64,000 bases of DNA. Origin: Capitulum mitella. Taxonomy: Eukaryota > Arthropoda > Thecostraca > Pollicipedomorpha > Pollicipedidae. The position numbers and the translations under genes are program-made. The DNA lies in contig CP099843.1 in assembly GCA_030062745.1 (NCBI GenBank), positions 22,108,583 through 22,172,582 of the forward strand, written 5' to 3'. How positions within the stretch are numbered: the stretch's first letter is position 1; every line of letters starts with the position of its first letter. The notes below the pieces were generated by a model, which did no database searches, had not been told where the DNA came from, and saw nothing but the letters and a program-made list of their open reading frames with translations. Of the stretch, positions 1 through 12,560 are shown in pieces.

Positions 1-353
1 GAGAGGTTCCTACCTCTCATGAGACCGCATCTACCCCCGCAACCAGTAACAAATTACTTTGCACATGCTAGTGACTTGGCAAGCTAGGAACACTCATAGG
101 AGCAAAGCTTCGTCTCAGTACCTGCCGATGAATGCAAATCTGCCATGGGAAAGGTAGTGTGTTCTTGTGACATATTAAAGGAAAAGCGTCGGTGACGATC
201 CTGTCCTGAAATTCCCAGTCCCTATTTGGAACTTTGTCGCTAAACACCACACAGGTCACAAAATTCCACTATCCGAAACGAATCCACATCGAAGCTTCCA
301 AAAACAACGTCCCGCACAGCAGGAGAAATACATTAACCTGCTTCATACCCAAG

Positions 354-2165
354 CAGGTGCGGACCCAGGATTTCGCCGGGGGAGGGGGGCCAATGTCAGC
401 GCGGGTCTCCCTCGACCGCCTCCCCTATTTTTTGCTCTCCTGTTTCTGGAGATTTTTTTGTTCGCTTAGGTTAGGTTATCTCTTGCATTTACAGTGGCAC
501 TTGTGGTGGTCCGGGCCGTCTGTCGTGTCAGGCCCTTTGAGTGTCTTCAGATTCCTTTTACAGTTTTAGGTATCCCTCGGGCCGTTTCAGTCGATTCTTT
601 GGCAGTTTCAGGGGCGCCTCGGGCAATTTCATGGACTCATGTGGTAGTTTCAGGGACACTTCAGCCATATCAGGTTGCCTCCTGTCGTCCCTGTGGGATT
701 TTTGCCATCTAAGGAGCCCCACAGGCAGTAACAAGGGCCCTCTATAAGTCTCTCTCTGCCGTGAAGAAACGCCTCTGGTAATGCTCTAGGTCCTTTGGCC
801 GTTTCAGAAGTTGTCTGGACGTCTCAACGTTTAAAAGTTTTAGGGGCCCCTCTGGTCGTCTCTGGGGCCCTTGTTGCTGGGGATTGCTAGTTAGCAGTTT
901 CAAAGGTCATTCTGCAGCAGTTTCAGTGGACCTCATGCTGACCTAGGTGCCCCTATTGTCGTCTGTGAAGAACTTTTTTTGCCGTCGCAGGAACCCCCTG
1001 GCAGTTACAAAAGACCTTTTAGCGATTTCAGAGCCCCTGCAGTGTCGTGGGCCCTCTGAACGTCTCCGGTAGTCCCCATGGCTAATATCAGGGGTCTTCC
1101 TCTGTTACATGGGGTTTATCCGGCAGTTTTACAGCCCTCTAGCTGTAACAGGGGCGTTTGTTGGCGCTTCAGGGGCCTCACTGACAGTCTCAAGGGGACC
1201 TACTCCGTGCCAAGGGCCGGGTAGGTCCCTGGCACGGACCTACTCTACCGTACTCGGGGGCCCTCTGGCCGTCCAGGGACCCATACCTTTTCAAAGACCC
1301 TCTTACCTTCTTTGCCTCGCAAAGGCCCTCCGACTTTTTTGGCGGTCTCAGAGACCATCTGCCATGTAGGGACCCCCCCATCTTGCTGTCTCAGGACTCA
1401 CCTGACCTTCCCGGGCCCCCTGATTGCATCAAGAGCCCCAAGGGTTTCGAAAAGACCAGTGTAGCCCATTTGGACCCCTCTCGAGGACTCAAGTGGGTTA
1501 TCGAGAAAATTTATCAGTGACTTTCTCGTTGAGAGTCACGGATAAATTTCTGTTCAGGGGGCCGTTCTGGCTGGCCAGGACCTTCCTATGCCATACTTAG
1601 CACGATCTTAAATTCTTGTCGTCTCAGGGGCCCCTCTGGCACTTTAAGCGGTAAAAGGGATCCTTTGCCGTGTTGGGGCCCCTTTTGCGGTCCCAGGGGC
1701 CTTTGGAGACTTTCAGGGACGCTCCTATCCATCTTAGGGGCCATCTTACCCTCTCAGGATCTCATTAACCCTCTTGGAGGCCCTCTCGCTGCATCAGGAA
1801 CTTTTAGCTTTTCACACAAGTCCGTGAAACTTATTCGGGGCCCCTATGGCATTCCAGTGTCCCATATGTCGTTTTAGGGACTCAGTCCTCATCTTGGCCG
1901 TCTCAGGGGTCTTGCGACCCTTCTGGAGGTCTCAGCGGCAATCTGCCGTGTTGGGACCCTGTTGTGGTCCTAGAGGCCCTTCGGGAGCTTCCAGAGCCCT
2001 TCTATGCGTCTCAGTGACCATCTAACCCTCCCAAAGGCCCTCCCTGGCTGCATCAAGATCCGTCACGCTTTCACGGACACCGTGGAGCTCATACGGGGCC
2101 CCTTCCTAGGCCTCGGGGGAGGGGAGAGACGGCTCCTATCGTCTCCCTCCTTGGATCCGCTCCTG
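354..2165 (+). mobile_element. Non-autonomous DNA transposon, repeat-body family, copy 1
   Basis: The left end reads CAGGTGCGGACCCAGG and the right end is the inverse of CAGGAGCGGATCCAAGG, so the element has terminal inverted repeats of about 17 bp. The flanking 8-mers TACCCAAG and TACCTAGG agree at 6 of 8 positions, as expected for an aged 8-bp target duplication. The interior has no long reading frame; it is a string of degenerate units of about 21 bp resembling GTCTCAGGGGCCCCTCTGG. The same layout, in the opposite orientation, is found at 36272-38882, including shared landmark stretches near 390-410, 455-520 and 1430-1500. An 8-bp duplication and CAGG termini suggest the hAT superfamily (P elements also make 8-bp duplications). 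This copy is the more diverged of the two. Confidence 0.75.
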
Positions 2166-3943
2166 TACCTAGGGCCTATTCAGTTGTTCATCTAATAAGT
2201 TTACAAGTCCATTTAATACCTTCAGGTTCCTTCAGACAGTCCTCGGACTGCTTGAACGACCAGAAATCACACAGTTCTGAAGTATGTCATTAATAAACAC
2301 GGGCTTAACTGTAATTTTATTGGTCTGAAACATGGGACAAAGTTTTGCCACTGGGTGGACTAAATGGATAACGGGGAGACAGAAAGCATTAATGTTAGTG
2401 CATTCTTTCCTCATCCATTCCATGCTCTTCCAGTTAACATGCTAAAACGGGTCCTGCCTAAACCGTGATCGAGAACGGGCGCCTCAGAGGGCCTCGGCAT
2501 TCGACTCGTGGGTCATTGCAATAACCAAGCAGCTTGTCACGCAGACCATCACCCGGTCCTGACGCGTCGCTGACGGCGCGTCAGTCTTTCGCCTCAAAAA
2601 CAGCCGTTATCCGAAATTGTACAGGCAGTTTGCGATTCCGAGTTCTTGTAACAAGTTCTGTTCAGCAGGGGGTGTGATCCTAGACAGCAATCTGACACAT
2701 CGTTTGGGTTAACTGTATAACAAAGAAAAAAAGACAACAGAGGGTCACACGCGACTATGGAATACAGGTATCTCATGGCGCCTTTGCCACTTTCCGTCAA
2801 AGTCTGTTTCAAAGCTCCGATGAATACAGTTGCTAGTCGGGTCACAGAAGCTACGGATTTCTTATACGAGTCAGGAGACGCTTCATATGTTGTTACATAT
2901 TAATTCTGACATCTTTCAAATCTTTGTCATGGTTGCTTCTCGGTGGACAGTTTTACTGGCCTAAGTAGGACCCAACTTTGAAAAGCGTTTCTAGATCAGC
3001 GTTAGGTCTCACAGGCATTCCGAAGCAATATGGATATTACGAAAGGATCTAAGTACCACGTGCACGTCACCGTGTCTTTTATCGGTAACCATCCGCCGTG
3101 TATTTCTTCCTCTGCCTTCTGCCAAGCACACAAGTCGATCAGAACAGTCATACTTCTTTGCCTTGAAGGCCACAATACCTTGAAAGCCTTCTTCTGCTTC
3201 AACGTCTGTATTTTCGCGCATTCAACATCAGCCATCGAATATTTTGGGCTCGGAGAAGACGCCCTGGCTTGACAGGAGCTGTCATAAATGACGAGAATAC
3301 ATGTGTATCTTTCAGTGTTTGTGTTAATCGATATGTCTGGAAGTATGCCATTCCCGTCACCAAAGGCTCTTCAGTCGACCGAACAGCAGTATCTCATTCA
3401 AGTTCAGCAGCGCTTGCCGACACCGAACGGCCGCCGTTAGACGTAGATGGCAAATTCATGTGATTGTTTTGACCTGGGCAAACCAATTGGGAAGCGAAAA
3501 AGTTGGATGGACATGTTTTGAAACACGCTCAAAATGTCCTGAACAGTGCCTGTCACCAAATTGTCTTCTTCTTAAGTGACATCAGATACGGTTTCGGCAT
3601 ACGCATGGGTCCAGAATAGTCAGATAAGTGACTAGAAGTTTAAACGACCTATCTCTCTTCACTTTTTATTTGAACGAATGGCCAGGCATGAAAAGACCTA
3701 ACACGTAATCAGCTAGCGCCTGCTCGCCACAGTGAATAGAAGCCTCAAAATCGTCCCGCTTCACTTTTTTAGTATTCAGGCACCTATGCTTTTCACTACA
3801 ACATAATACTTTCCCTGCAAGCTCTCAAAATCGGCAAAATCCCGTTTAGCCATAAGCACCTTGAGAGCGCGATCTCTGTGAGGACGCGGGTCCGCGGCCG
3901 GTGGGCGTGGACCAGCGGACGCGGGGGAACGTCCGCCACTCAC
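2166..3943. other. No recognisable gene; 3' flank or intron of the large exon
   Basis: The sequence is of ordinary, fairly AT-rich composition. Several short frames overlap around 3002-3272 on both strands, but none has a recognisable motif or consistent splice sites. If the exon at 3944-7663 is real, this stretch is its downstream intron. Confidence 0.5.
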
Positions 3944-6900
3944 CCGTTTCCTGGGCTGGGCCCGGATCTGGCCCACCTCGTCGGCGGTCAGCTGCGAGAT
4001 GAGGCTCGCGGCGGCGGCGCCCACGCCGTCGTAGTACTCCTCGGCGAGCAGCGCCGAGTAGTCGGCCAGCTCGGACGGCGACGAGGTGGCGCGCACGTGG
4101 CTCGGCTCCAGCTCGACCAGCTCGCCGTCCGAGGAGGCGGCGAGCCGCCCGCGCTCGGCGTCGGCCTCGGCGCGCGCCGGCCGCGCCGGCCGCGGCGACG
4201 AGCCGGCCGGCGACGGCGACGCCGACGCCGACTCGGCCAGCGCCGCCAGCAGCTTGATCTGGTCGTCGCCGCGCGCGCGGTACGAGTCGCCGCGGCTCAT
4301 CTTGCCCTCGAGCATCTCGCCGTAGGGGCCGCGCAGGCGGCGGCGCGGCCCGTGCGGGCTGCGCGGGAAGCGCTCCGCGTCGCTGTCGTACGACAGGAAC
4401 GACGGCGACGCGTGGCGCCGGCCGCCGCCGAACGGCAGCTGCTCGTCGAGCGGCAGCAGCTCGCCGCCGCGCGCCTGGTGCGCCAGCAGCGGCCGCAGCG
4501 TGGTCGCGTCGCTCGTGGTGCGCGCGCGCGCGCTGTGCGCCTTGGGCCGCGCCTTGTCCGCCTTCGGCCGGGTGTAGTCCTTGTCGAGCGTCTGGCTGCG
4601 GCCGCGCGCGCGCAGCTCGTCCGACGAGGACGAGCTCAGGCTGTCGTTGCTCGGACCCAGGCTGAGCGCGACCTTCTCCTGCTTGCGCTTGAGACTGCGC
4701 TTGCGCTCGCGCACCGGCCGGTCGAGCAGGTCGAAGCTGCGCTGTTTGTGCTCGAGGCTGCGCGACTTGGCGCGCGTGCCTGGCCGCGGCGCCGCCTCCG
4801 TCTCCAGCGCCTCCTCCTCCAGCTGTGGAAGCGCCTCCTCGCGGAACCGGAACGGCACCGGGCTGAGACTCTTGGACTTGAAGCGATGCCGGCGGGCGGT
4901 TGCCGCCCTGCCGACCGCCTCGTCCGAGCCGGGCGCGTCCGCGGCGTGCAGTTCCACCAGCGGCGGCAGCTGCTCCGGCCGGCGCTTCTCCTTCTGGATG
5001 GAGGTGAAGGTGGTGGTGAGCTCCTCGGAGCCGCTCCACTCGTCCGTGACCTCCTTGCCCTCGACGCGGACCTGGGCGACCTCGCGCTCGCGGACGGTGC
5101 CGGCCGGCAGCGAGGCCAGCTCGGTCTGCTCGTCGCCGGCGCTCACCTCGCTGAGCAGCGTCTCCACGGCCATCTTGACCGCCTGCCGGAAGTTCTCCTG
5201 CACCTGGCAGACGGCCTCGGCGCCCTCGTCGTCCAGCTGGTCCAGGTTGATGTTCAGCACGTCCATCTGCGCCTGCTGGAGCTGCAGCTGACCCGCTCCG
5301 GCGTCGTCAGCCGGCCCGCCGCCCTCGGCGCCGGTCCCTGTCGCAGGCGTCGTTAGCGGCGGCGGATTATTTATAGCCGCGGGCGTCGCCGGCGGCGGCG
5401 GCTCAGGGGACGCGTCGGCGGCGGCGGCTGCCGGCGCGCCGCCATCGGTGGCCGGCTCGCGCACGCCGCCACCCACGTCTGGGCACGGGCCGGCGCCGCG
5501 GGCGGCCGCCGCCTGATCGGCGCCACTATTTTCAGGCGGCGGCGACTGTTTGCCTTGGCCGACGCCATTCATCGCCGCCGAGTCGTCACTTTTTACGTCG
5601 GGCTCGGGCTTGTTTGCGCATGAGGTCGCGGGCGCCGCGCAGGGCGCCTGGCCATCAGCTGATTGGCCGTCGGCCGAGTGCGTCGCCTTTGTCTCCGACG
5701 CGCCGAGTGAGCCGTCCGGCGCCGGGTCGTCGGCCGCCGACGCCGACAATGCGCCCGGCTCGTTGGCAGATTCCCCGGCCGTGTTCGCCGCCGACGTTGG
5801 CACGTCAGCCTCGTTAGCGGCGGCGCGAGGGCCGTCCGCGTCCGGCGGCGGCGAGCCGGCGTTTAACACCTTCCCGTCGGCCGGCGCCGCCTCCGGCCCG
5901 GCGTCGGCCTCGGTGGCCGACGGTCGCGTGTCGGCCGGCGCCGCGTCCGGGCCGGCTTCCTGGCCGAGGAACGAGGTGCCCTGGTTGATCTCCTTCAGCA
6001 GGGCGTCCAGCAGGAGGCTGTCGCGCTGGGACGCGGCCGTCGGCACCGGCTCCGGCGCCTCCTCCGACCCCGGCTTCTCCCACTCGACGACCGAGTCGGA
6101 CTTGTGCCGCACGTGCACCGGCTTCAGCTCGGCGGCGGCCGGCGGCGGCTCCTCCCGCACCGGCGAGCTGTGCGTTTTGAACTTTTTCGGGAGTGTTTGC
6201 GAACTGGCGGGCGGTCCGGCCGGCTTATTTATGCTGAAATACACGGGCTGGATTGTGATGGCCGACTTGGCGCCGCCCTGCTTGGCGCCGCGGCCCATGC
6301 CGGCCGAGTGCGCGCGCGAAAACGACGCGCTGCGGAACGGAATAGTTCGCGGCTGGCTGTAGTAGTCGGGCGCGCGCTGCCCGGCCGGCGGCTGAGGCGG
6401 CGAGCCGGTGCCGCCGCCGGCCGCGGCGGCCTCGTCCGGAGGCACGCCCGCCGCCGGCGCCGCGTCCGCGCTCTTTGACCGTTCAGTGACGGCGGCCTTC
6501 GGACCACCGTCGTCGCCGGCCGCGCCCGGCGCAACACTCGCAGGGTTCGGCGCGGCACTCACGGAGTCGGGCGCGACACTCGCTGGGTTCGAGGCGGCCT
6601 CGGCCGGACCGCTGGCCGAGCTCGAGCTGGAGACGCGCTCGGTCGGCGCGCTGTGCGTCTTGTACAGCGGCGTCTTGGGCACGTCGAGGTCGGCCACGTT
6701 CTCGCCGATGGGCGGCGGCCGCGGCGGCCGCGCCTTGCGTCGGTGGCGGCGCGGCGGCTGGCTGGGCGGTTTCTCGGCCGGCGCCGGCGCCGCTGCGGGC
6801 GCCGGCGCCGCCGGTGAGGGCGGAGGGGGGCGCGCCGGCGGACCCATGGCCGGAGCCCGCTCGTCGCGGCCCCACTTGAGATCGGTGTGACGCAGCCGCT

Positions 6901-7663
6901 CGGTGAACTCGCGCAGCCGGTCCACGCGGCGCGTCTTCGTCTTGGGCGAGTGCGGCGGCTCGGTGGCCTTTCTGGTCGGCTCCGGCGGTGGGCTGCGCTG
7001 CGCTTTGTCCCGCCGGCCGCTGATGCGGAACCGGGCGAAGCCGCGGCCGCCGAACGCTGCCGCCTCTGTGCCGGCCTCCTCGACGTCCGAGAGCGAGCCG
7101 CTCTCGTGCGCAGCCGCCCTGCCCGCCGGCGGCTGGACGGCCGGTGGTGCCTCCGCGCTATCGGCCGCACCGGGCACCGCGCCGTCGGCCGAGTCGAGCG
7201 ACACGCTCTGGCCCTTGCTGAACACCTGCCGCCGCCGCCAGAGGGCGCCGGCACCGCTCTCTGCCACCGCCGAGCCCGGCTGGGCCTGCGCCCTTGGCAT
7301 TGTCACCGCATGCCGCCGGAGGCGGGCCGGGCCGGCAGCCGCCGCGCTGCCGGCCGCCGACAGGGGCACGCACGCGAACCGCAGGTAGCCCTGGCGCCAC
7401 TGAGCCGGCCGCGGTTCTGCTGGCGCGGAGGCGCGCCACCACTCGCCGCGCGCCGCGTCGCCTCCCCGAGCGTCTGCCGCCTCTCCGGCATTCGCCACCT
7501 CCGCCGGGCCGAAATTTATTTCGGGCGGCGTCAAGTGTAAACAGAGAGTGGGCGGCGGGCCAGCGGCCGGCTTCCGTCCGCAGGGGCGACCACAGGGCGG
7601 CGCCACCGTCGCCGGGCCGGCCGCCAGCGCCGCCTCGGCCCCGCCGCTATTTCGGGCCCGCAT
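3944..7663 (-). CDS. Large 5' coding exon (1240 codons) of an unidentified, disordered phosphosite-rich protein
   Basis: The frame starts at an ATG in perfect Kozak context (GCCGCCATGC) with an in-frame stop three codons upstream. It runs open to a consensus donor (AAACGG|GTGAGT) at 3944, after which GC content collapses although the frame happens to continue to a stop at 3776. The predicted product is Ala/Pro/Glu-rich and mostly disordered. It has a proline-rich, PxxP-bearing stretch near residues 275-320. Repeated basophilic kinase or 14-3-3-type sites include KTHSAP, RSASFSR, KTHSSP, RHKSDS, KSKSLSP, KSRSLEHKQRSF, RKRSL and RGRSQT. A more ordered, helix-prone segment lies around residues 800-840 (contains NINLDQLDDEGAEAV), and a serine/acidic run is near 1004. 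I do not recognise the family; a cytoskeletal or signalling scaffold is an inference from composition only. Later exons would lie below 3944 and were not found. The exon is far more GC-rich than its flanks, which also opens long shadow frames on the other strand. Confidence 0.7.
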
Positions 7664-7900
7664 GGCGGCAAACTACGTCACCGCGTCTTGTCTCCGCGGC
7701 GATAAGTAGGAGGTGGCCGCGGCCGCGGGTCGCGCCGGCCGCCAGCTGACCCCGATGACGTCACTGACTGGACAGGAGACGGGGCCGCCAGGTCGCGCGG
7801 TCCCCGGGGTCGCTCTTCGCCCCGGAGTGCTGGCGGGGCCAGCTCGATCTGAAACATAGCAGATCACTTGTTGGGCGGTCACAATAGCCACGACGGAGCG
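7664..7900 (-). promoter_or_regulatory. CpG-rich promoter/5' UTR region with a CRE
   Basis: The region immediately upstream of the large exon's ATG is CpG-rich. It holds a perfect palindromic cAMP-response element, TGACGTCA, at 7756-7763, and a second half-site (TGACGTAG on the minus strand) directly before the Kozak sequence. GC content falls to background beyond about 7900. The promoter role is inferred from composition, the motifs and position. Confidence 0.45.
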
Positions 7901-9949
7901 CAGAACAACGGGAACGTAACGGGTATAACGGGAGCGTATACTTCTTGTGTATAAAGAGTTTATACTTCTTCTGGTCTAGTCAGTCTTCAAATTCATTCGT
8001 TTGAACTCTAGGCCATTCATATCACGGTATCATTTCGGGATGCCGTGCTACTTTTCAGTTACGGGGTCCCAGGATCACAAAATTCTTAATCCAGTAATTC
8101 CCAGGATTGAAACGGAGTACGGACCTCATTCATTCGAATGTGTCTCAAGCTATGCCGCAGGCGTGCGTATGTACAAAGACAAGACAAACTATGGTCACGC
8201 ATACATGTGGCTTCATAACATCATGTCACAAACCATCCACAATACTACTCAGATTCCGGTACTTCATATTACGCCATAGTTGTGAATGCATGAATTCCCG
8301 CGCGCACGCCTTTTGCTTGACGTGCTTGGTACCTACAGAATAAATGACGCAAGACAAATTCTGTGCTGCGTCCCAGTTTGTTTCGCGTTCTTTTTTTTGC
8401 CTCATATTTCATCGCCAGATACTACAGTTTCACTTTCATCGCACAGTTATCACCTAAACCCGAACGCACTGTCATTCCCCTAATTTCGCGAAGTTCACAC
8501 TCTGCGATGCGAATTTAATAACGCCTCATCACCTATCTCATCGTAGTTGAGTCAAAGGCGAAGATTTGTCCCATCGTCCATCGGTAGTCAATAAAAACCT
8601 GCCCGGACATCTGTCGGAAGATTATTGCGAAAACACCGCAGAATCATATCTGTATTTGCTTTCCTACTAGTCACGTCTGTTTCTGCACAGTCCTGGTCGG
8701 ACAGCGGCAAAGGTTTTTCGAGATTTAGGAAAACGTGGGAGCCTCATGTCCAGAGCGTATCGGAGCGACAGCTGTGAGGAGGAGCGATGACCTACGGCAC
8801 GATGTAGCATCCTATAGGACAGAACGGGCACCCGGCAGCGGACCTACCAACTTGGAGGCGGCTCTGTCAGCTCTGAATGATTGTAAAATTAACTCTGTGA
8901 TGTTGGATTGAAAGAAATTTCCGAAGAATAACTCTGGTTATATCAGCTTTAAAAGTGCTCCTGCACCGATGCACAGATTGTCCTTTTTCAAACATTCTTT
9001 GTTCTGGAGTGGTGCTTTCATTTTCTGCCAAACGTTCTGCCATTTTTTTACAGAAATGCCATTTTTTTATCTGCCCTCAGAGTAACGCAAAGGAGCGACC
9101 AATCACTTGGGTCCTTAACCTGTCTGAAGATATACGGGAGCGTAAATATCTGTGGAGATTGGACGATATGAATGGTATAAATGGAGATACAAACAGAGGG
9201 GAGAGATACAAATGAGGAGATAGTCGTTCTGCTTCAGAAAAGAAAACATAACACCCTTTTAGTTATCTTTTTCTTCTGAGTAAGTCTGCCGCATATACGT
9301 CATACAATCTCCGCTACTGCTTTCATGACATTTAAGCTGGTAAATATTTTATGCATATTTTGGAACGGCTAGTCTGACAGTCGATTTATGTCTGTGCGCC
9401 TGTATCCCATGTTTTAATTGGCAACAGAGATAATCAGTAACTGCCACTGCTTTATTAATGAAATAGACAACAGGATGGAATCACTAGCAAACCATCGGCG
9501 TTGCTGGGACAAGGTTTTGACCTATTTCTTCCACACATTGTTGCTGCATTTACAACCCGAACATACAGGTGGCTCCAATCCTGACAAGGAATTACAATGG
9601 AACCATATAATCGGAGACCCAGAAGAGGAGTTTTGTAATTTCGGTACCAGGCGTTAATTCATTATCAGGCTCCAGGGCTTCCGGTCCCGAGACTGGCATT
9701 GGCTGATGAATACCTTTTGGTATCTGTTGCTCGATAGCTATTCAACAGAAAATGTTGGCGAGACCCTTCGACAGCCCAACCTTAGAAGACGGTGAAACCG
9801 TTATCGCAGGGGCCATTTGGCTCCTGACAGCTTCAGAAGTTCAAAGTGTGTTGTTAAATCACGAGGTTCTGTTGTTACAATAACCTTGTTCGCATGAATC
9901 GTGTCTCTGAATCAAAAAAGATCGAGCCCATTTGTTTTCTATCCGTTCA
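7901..9949. other. No recognisable feature
   Basis: AT-moderate sequence. Only short unsupported reading frames are present and I see no repeat structure. Confidence 0.5.
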
Positions 9950-9957
9950 TTTGGCGG

Positions 9958-10366
9958 CAGGGGCGTCGATTTCTGTAAATGATTGGGGGGCCGAGCTGAG
10001 GGCGCGATAATCTAACCCTCCCCGCACCAGTATGGGTTTCTCGACGGATTTAGCCCACCTTATTTCGACCACCGGAAATTTATAACTTTTTTACTATTAT
10101 TACATAAAAGATCGTATTTATCCCCATGTGTACATGAATATATCTACATGGAAGATAGAAAAATGGACCGATGCATTGTTTTAGACTATTGTTTATTTTC
10201 TCCCTATTTTTTATCTATTACGGCTGCCCTTTTCGTCATTATCACTCATTTCCATTTAAGGCCGACAAAAACATTGAGAGGGGGGCCCAAACCAACGCTG
10301 GGGGGCTCAAATCAACGTTGGGTGTGCGCCAGGGCTCCCTCAAAAGAATACAAATCGACACCCCTG
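9958..10366. mobile_element. hAT-like MITE (GTCGATTT family), copy 1
   Basis: The 409-bp element begins CAGGGGCGTCGATTT and ends with the inverse of CAGGGGTGTCGATTT. It is flanked by a perfect 8-bp duplication, TTTGGCGG, at 9950-9957 and 10367-10374. There is no coding capacity. An 8-bp duplication and CAGGGG ends point to a non-autonomous hAT-like element. A shorter relative lies at 42837-43138. Confidence 0.9.
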
Positions 10367-10374
10367 TTTGGCGG

Positions 10375-11764
10375 CGCACCTCAGCAGTGTTGCGGGCGTG
10401 CGCAGGGATTATGTCGCTGAAGTCATGAACTCTCAAGGGACTTCCAGTATTGGCCGTAATCGAACTGAACATATATGAAGTGATTACACGTGCGCTGTTA
10501 TGTACGGGTCGTGACGGGAAACATTACCGCCAATGATTAGTGCGCGGTGCCCGTCCTTCGCGTCGCACATTGACAAACCGGACTCGGACCAATGTCTTTT
10601 CCCATATTGTCATGCTAAACACGGTTGTCATGGATGGACATCAAAGCGATCCGCTCACGTGCAACCTCCGCGTTAGTTTCTAATGGGCTTTCGTCCTCAG
10701 GTGTAAGATTACGGCTGTATGTAATGGTTATGCTCATAACTTGCGTTAGTGTAACGGTGCAGGAAAAAGCGAAGCCTTGCCAGTCGTGGGAATCACACTC
10801 CATCCTCCCAGGGCAGGGAGAGGGGGCTGAAGGGAGGGGTTGAAAGTTCTTCAAGTTTAGTGCCGAACATATTCAGGAGGCATCGCATGTCCTTGGAGGC
10901 ATTGGCCCCAGCATACTGAATCGGTCACCAAAGGATATTGTAACAGCAAAGGGAACACAACAGACCCGCCTTCTACGCAATGTCCGTTGTCCTTGGTCTC
11001 ATGGTAAAGGTATGCCTACCTTCCCCTGTTCATTAGCGGATAACGATGGCATCCATGGCTGGAAATCCTTGGCGGTTGGGAACGCCTAGGTCCTCGACTT
11101 TCCGGAGATTTTAGCATTAGGCGCATGACAATGACTGGAAAAACTGACCGGAATACCATTCAGATCTCAAAGACGCTGGAAGCGGGGGGACCGCAGGGCC
11201 ACGGCGCCCCCCCCCCCCCAACTTTTTCGAATTTAACATTGACCCGATGGGCGTTGACTGGAAAGAATTCATCCAAAACGTTTTTTGTCCCCCGCCAACT
11301 GTTCAGGAGTTCCCGCGCCCCTGCATATGCCCATCAATTTTTGGAAACTTTCAGTCATGATGGCGACTTAAACCGTTACGTTCGCGGCGGGTTCAAACAT
11401 TGCACGTGCACGTGACTCGCGTCCGCCAAGCATCTGTCACTGACGAGCGCCCATCACTGGCAGCTCCGGGGTGGGGACATCAGCGCCATGGCCCCCCTTT
11501 TGTTGAAAAGGGGGCAAACGTGTCTTCTGGCCCCTTTCGGATGAAAAAGTACATTTTTTATTTCTAGAACAATTTTTTAAGTGCATGTTAACTTTCCGCA
11601 ACATCCAAATAAAGCGGGCAAAATCCAGGGAGAAATTAACATTTGGGGGCAGGTTATCTTCCACGGATAGAGATGCCCCGCCCCCTTAACCCATCGCCTG
11701 GATCCGCCCTTGCACCCCATATGTGGTACATATGCGTTACACTTCACATGAAATATCCGATCGT
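10375..11764. other. No gene; possible fragments of further DNA elements
   Basis: A homopolymeric C run lies near 11204-11219. The stretch ending at about 11713 finishes CCTGGATCCGCCCTTG, which resembles the terminal repeat of the 354-2165 family, but no partner end or target duplication could be matched. The rest is featureless. Confidence 0.4.
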
Positions 11765-12075
11765 GTTTGGTCACGCACACCACGCTGTACCTGATCCTAC
11801 ACAGTACCCCACGGTGTCTGGGTTCACAATGCACCACACTGTATGCAGTCGCACACAGCACCCCACGCTGTCTGACTTCACGCTGCACCACACTGCACCC
11901 GGTTCCACACAGCGCCGCATGGTGTGTGGCTCCACATTGCGCCAAACCGCACCCGACTACACAGAGCGCCTCACGGTGTCTGACTTTACGCTGCACCACA
12001 CTACACCCGGTTACACACAGCGCCCCTCGGTGTCTGGGTCTACGCTGCACGACTCCACGCCTGGTCACACGTGAC
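11765..12075. repeat. Minisatellite, 54-bp unit, about 6 copies
   Basis: Diverged tandem units of 54 bp are recognisable by the recurring phrases CTGCACCACACT, CACCCGGTT and CACACAGCGCC. The unit length is a multiple of three, so reading frames stay open through it on both strands; I take these as a by-product of the repeat. Confidence 0.8.
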
Positions 12076-12089
12076 TCCCTCCAGTGGCT

Positions 12090-12413
12090 CCACACACCTG
12101 CTGCCGGCGGCCGAGGCCGAGCCGGTCGCCGCTCCTGTCCGTCGCCACGCTGCACTGCCGCACGGGCATAAAACACGTCTCTCAACCCGCCCTCTTCTTA
12201 CCTTCCTTCCCTGGCGCAGGGGCGGCGTCAGCGGCGCGGCAGGGGGAGCGGCCGGGAGCGGCCGGCCGCCGCGCCGGCTCGCCGCAGAGGCGGAACGCCC
12301 GGCCCCGTCCGCCGCCGCCGCCCAGGCGGGCCGCGCTGGCGCCGCCCCTGCGGCTGGCCGCCGGGCAGGAGGCAGACAAAGGTGGCCGCCCAGTGACTGC
12401 GGGTGGACCGGCG

Positions 12414-12446
<33 letters not shown>

Positions 12447-12560
12447 CGGCTGGGAGCTCGCCGCTCCAGTGGGCCCGCCTGATGGCTATCTCAGCGTCCG
12501 TGCCGAGGGATGGCTCCGGCGTTAGGAGGCGGGCGGCAGAGCGCGAGATCATCTCCTGCC
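12090..12560. promoter_or_regulatory. CpG island with a (GGC)n tract
   Basis: A very GC- and CpG-rich block contains a (GGC)n trinucleotide run at about 12416-12446. It is bounded on both sides by AT-richer DNA. Such islands usually mark promoters and first exons in genomes of this kind. The candidate minus-strand exon described separately lies inside it. Confidence 0.4.
12202..12552 (-). CDS. Candidate first exon inside CpG island (unidentified)
   Basis: A minus-strand frame of 117 codons begins at ATG 12552 and ends in phase 0 at a strong donor, GGAAG|GTAAGAAG, at 12202. The product would start MISRSAARLL and contain a long polyarginine run encoded by the (GGC)n tract, then Ala/Pro/Arg-rich sequence. 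No domain is visible, and the composition is what any frame in a CpG island gives. Only the quality of the donor raises it above background. Confidence 0.2.

Noticed and set aside
3878-5356. A 492-codon plus-strand frame and other long frames opposite the large minus-strand exon
   Set aside because: They are shadows of a very GC-rich exon. Their Arg/Ala-rich translations lack domains, and the opposite strand has the Kozak start, consensus donor and phosphosite motifs.
11460-11713. A further transposon ending CCTGGATCCGCCCTTG
   Set aside because: Only one end resembles the 354-2165 family; no partner end or target duplication could be matched.
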